Source of the DNA: Anaerolineae bacterium
Lineage (GTDB): Bacteria > Chloroflexota > Anaerolineae > JAFGEY01
Length of the DNA stretch: 6,771 bases
Assembly (NCBI GenBank): GCA_016929205.1
Contig: JAFGJF010000467.1
Span: forward strand, 1 to 6,771
Direction of reading: 5' to 3'
Positions 5,772 through 6,771 of the stretch are shown in pieces. Made by a program: the position numbers and the translations under genes. Numbering within the stretch: the first letter of the stretch is position 1; every line of letters starts with the position of its first letter. The notes under the pieces were generated by a model. It was not told the DNA's origin and ran no database searches. It saw nothing but the letters and a program-made list of their open reading frames with translations.

Positions 5772-5780
5772 ATTATAGCA
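5772..5780 (-). promoter_or_regulatory. Extended -10 promoter of the secreted peptidase gene
   Basis: Minus strand TGCTATAAT, with TATAAT at 5772-5777 and TGn in front. No good -35 hexamer is present. The expected transcription start is near 5765, giving an untranslated leader of about 117 nt before ATG 5648. I saw no strong structure in that leader apart from a GATC-AAAACA-GATC repeat. Confidence 0.6.
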
Positions 5781-5815
5781 CTTTTCCGAGTCGCAGGCGA
5801 ATCGGCGCATCCGGC

Positions 5816-5845
5816 TTGACGTCTACCCGCCCCAGCATGTATAAT
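5816..5845 (+). promoter_or_regulatory. Promoter of the DNA methyltransferase gene
   Basis: TTGACG (5816-5821, 5/6) and TATAAT (5840-5845, 6/6) are separated by 18 bp. The expected start of transcription is near 5852, about 47 nt before ATG 5899. This is the best sigma-70-type promoter in the window and points away from the peptidase promoter, so the 250-bp gap is a divergent control region. Confidence 0.7.
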
Positions 5846-5880
5846 GGGCGGGTGCCCGGTTGGGATCCGATTCGTTGAGG

Positions 5881-5893
5881 GTGCTGAAAGCAC
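5881..5893 (+). promoter_or_regulatory. Small hairpin just before the methyltransferase start
   Basis: GTGCT-GAA-AGCAC can form a 5-bp stem with a 3-nt loop ending 5 nt before ATG 5899. The only purine-rich stretch at proper spacing (GAAAG, 5886-5890) lies in the loop and the stem, so the hairpin could limit translation. The stem is short, and this role is an inference. Confidence 0.3.
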
Positions 5894-5898
5894 ATGAG

Positions 5899-6771
5899 AT
5901 GGGCAGCACGTTATCGGTAGAACAGCTCAGCTTTGACACATTCGACGATCAGGTGGTCCGTCATTCGCCCCTGATTGCTGCCGCCATAGAGCACCTGGCT
6001 GCGGAGGGCGGACTTGAAGCCCGAGGAGCGATCTATACCCGTTCCGAAGTGGTCGATTTCATTCTGAACCTGGTTGGATATACTGCCGATTGGCCGCTGT
6101 ATCAAAAGAGGCTCCTGGAACCTTCGTTTGGGGGAGGGGACTTTGTGCTGGCCGTCGTCGGGCGGCTGCTCAGCAGTTGGCAGGGGGCGGCGGGCAGGGG
6201 ATCGGCGCTCGATGACCTGGGTGATGCCATCCGCGCCGTCGAGCTGCACCGAGACACATTCATGTCCACCCGCAAGAAATTGTTGGCACTGCTCACCCGG
6301 GAGCTGGGCGCTGAAATCGCCCAGGCCCTGGCCGACCGCTGGCTGATCCAGGGCGATTTTCTGCTCACCCCACTGGATAGTCCGTTTGATTTTGTGGTCG
6401 GCAACCCGCCCTATGTGCGCCAGGAACTGATTCCTGCCCCTTTATTGGCCGAGTACCGGCGACGCTACAAGACCATGTACGACCGGGCAGACATCTATAT
6501 ACCATTCATCGAGCGTTCCCTGTCCATGCTGACCCAGGGGGGCAGTTTAGGATTCATCTGCGCCGATCGCTGGATGAAAAATCGATACGGCGGCCCGCTG
6601 CGCCGCTTGGTGTCCGAACAGTATCACCTGAAAATCTATGTGGATATGGTGGACACGCCCGCGTTCCATGCGGACGTGATCGCCTATCCGGCGATCACGA
6701 TCATCAGCCGGGAGGTGCCGGCAGCCACACGTATTGCACACCGCCCGTCCATCGACCGTGCGATGTTGACC
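5899..6771 (+). CDS. Eco57I-type adenine-N6 DNA methyltransferase, N-terminal part
   Basis: Open for 291 codons to the right edge. It is an S-adenosylmethionine-dependent methylase of DNA adenine, judged by motif content in the order X-I-IV (gamma class). Motif X is GAIYTRSEVVDFIL (43-56). Motif I is LLEPSFGGGDF (72-82), where Glu-Pro replaces the common Asp-Pro. The motif II acidic residue is in AVELHRD (Glu115). GDFLL (152-156) is motif III. The catalytic motif IV is NPPY (169-172), followed by VRQE. SLGFICADRWMKNRYGG (216-232) follows as in Eco57I-type enzymes. The target-recognition region and any fused nuclease would lie beyond the edge. ATG 5899 gives a natural N-terminus but has a weak ribosome site; an in-frame GTG at 5881 would add six residues. 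It has its own promoter. A restriction endonuclease gene probably follows, or is fused, outside the window. Confidence 0.9.
   Translation, partial: MGSTLSVEQLSFDTFDDQVVRHSPLIAAAIEHLAAEGGLEARGAIYTRSEVVDFILNLVGYTADWPLYQKRLLEPSFGGGDFVLAVVGRLLSSWQGAAGRGSALDDLGDAIRAVELHRDTFMSTRKKLLALLTRELGAEIAQALADRWLIQGDFLLTPLDSPFDFVVGNPPYVRQELIPAPLLAEYRRRYKTMYDRADIYIPFIERSLSMLTQGGSLGFICADRWMKNRYGGPLRRLVSEQYHLKIYVDMVDTPAFHADVIAYPAITIISREVPAATRIAHRPSIDRAMLT

Overview
The window looks like chromosomal DNA from a filamentous or environmental member of the Chloroflexota (Anaerolineae/Caldilineae type). This is an inference. It rests on the ATV-AAVAATLTAQPT spacer followed by a Thr/Pro-rich linker in a lipoprotein, on DUF4386-like and glyoxalase-like accessory genes, and on sigma-A-type promoters with an extended -10 box. 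No rRNA, tRNA, CRISPR array or complete mobile element is visible.

Layout, left to right. (1) 1-1188, minus strand: two exported lipoproteins of unknown function. The left one is cut by the window edge. (2) 1189-1500: a recombination scar with no intact gene. It holds the C-terminal end of an IS110-family transposase (minus strand) abutting, head to head, the last 34 codons of a type I restriction subunit HsdR (plus strand). (3) 1501-4053, minus strand: a 92-aa unknown protein, a six-helix DUF4386-like membrane protein, a short membrane-helix ORF that may be a decayed paralogue, a two-domain GNAT acetyltransferase and a VOC/glyoxalase-like protein. The last two form a tight operon (23-bp gap) behind an extended -10 promoter. 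(4) 4206-5648, minus strand: a secreted protein with a signal peptide, a jelly-roll/carbohydrate-binding-like module and an HEWGH zinc-peptidase motif. (5) 5649-5898: a divergent promoter region. (6) 5899 to the right edge, plus strand: the N-terminal 291 residues of an Eco57I-type adenine-N6 DNA methyltransferase, very probably part of a restriction-modification system that continues outside the window.

The genes are mostly independent housekeeping or accessory functions: surface lipoproteins, a secreted peptidase, and small detoxification or modification enzymes. The main theme is restriction-modification turnover, with an IS-associated corpse of a type I system at one end and an apparently intact methyltransferase at the other. 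I see no convincing evidence for a wholly new multi-gene system here. The best leads are the scar, the unknown 92-aa gene beside it, the secreted HEWGH protein, and the genes just beyond the right edge.
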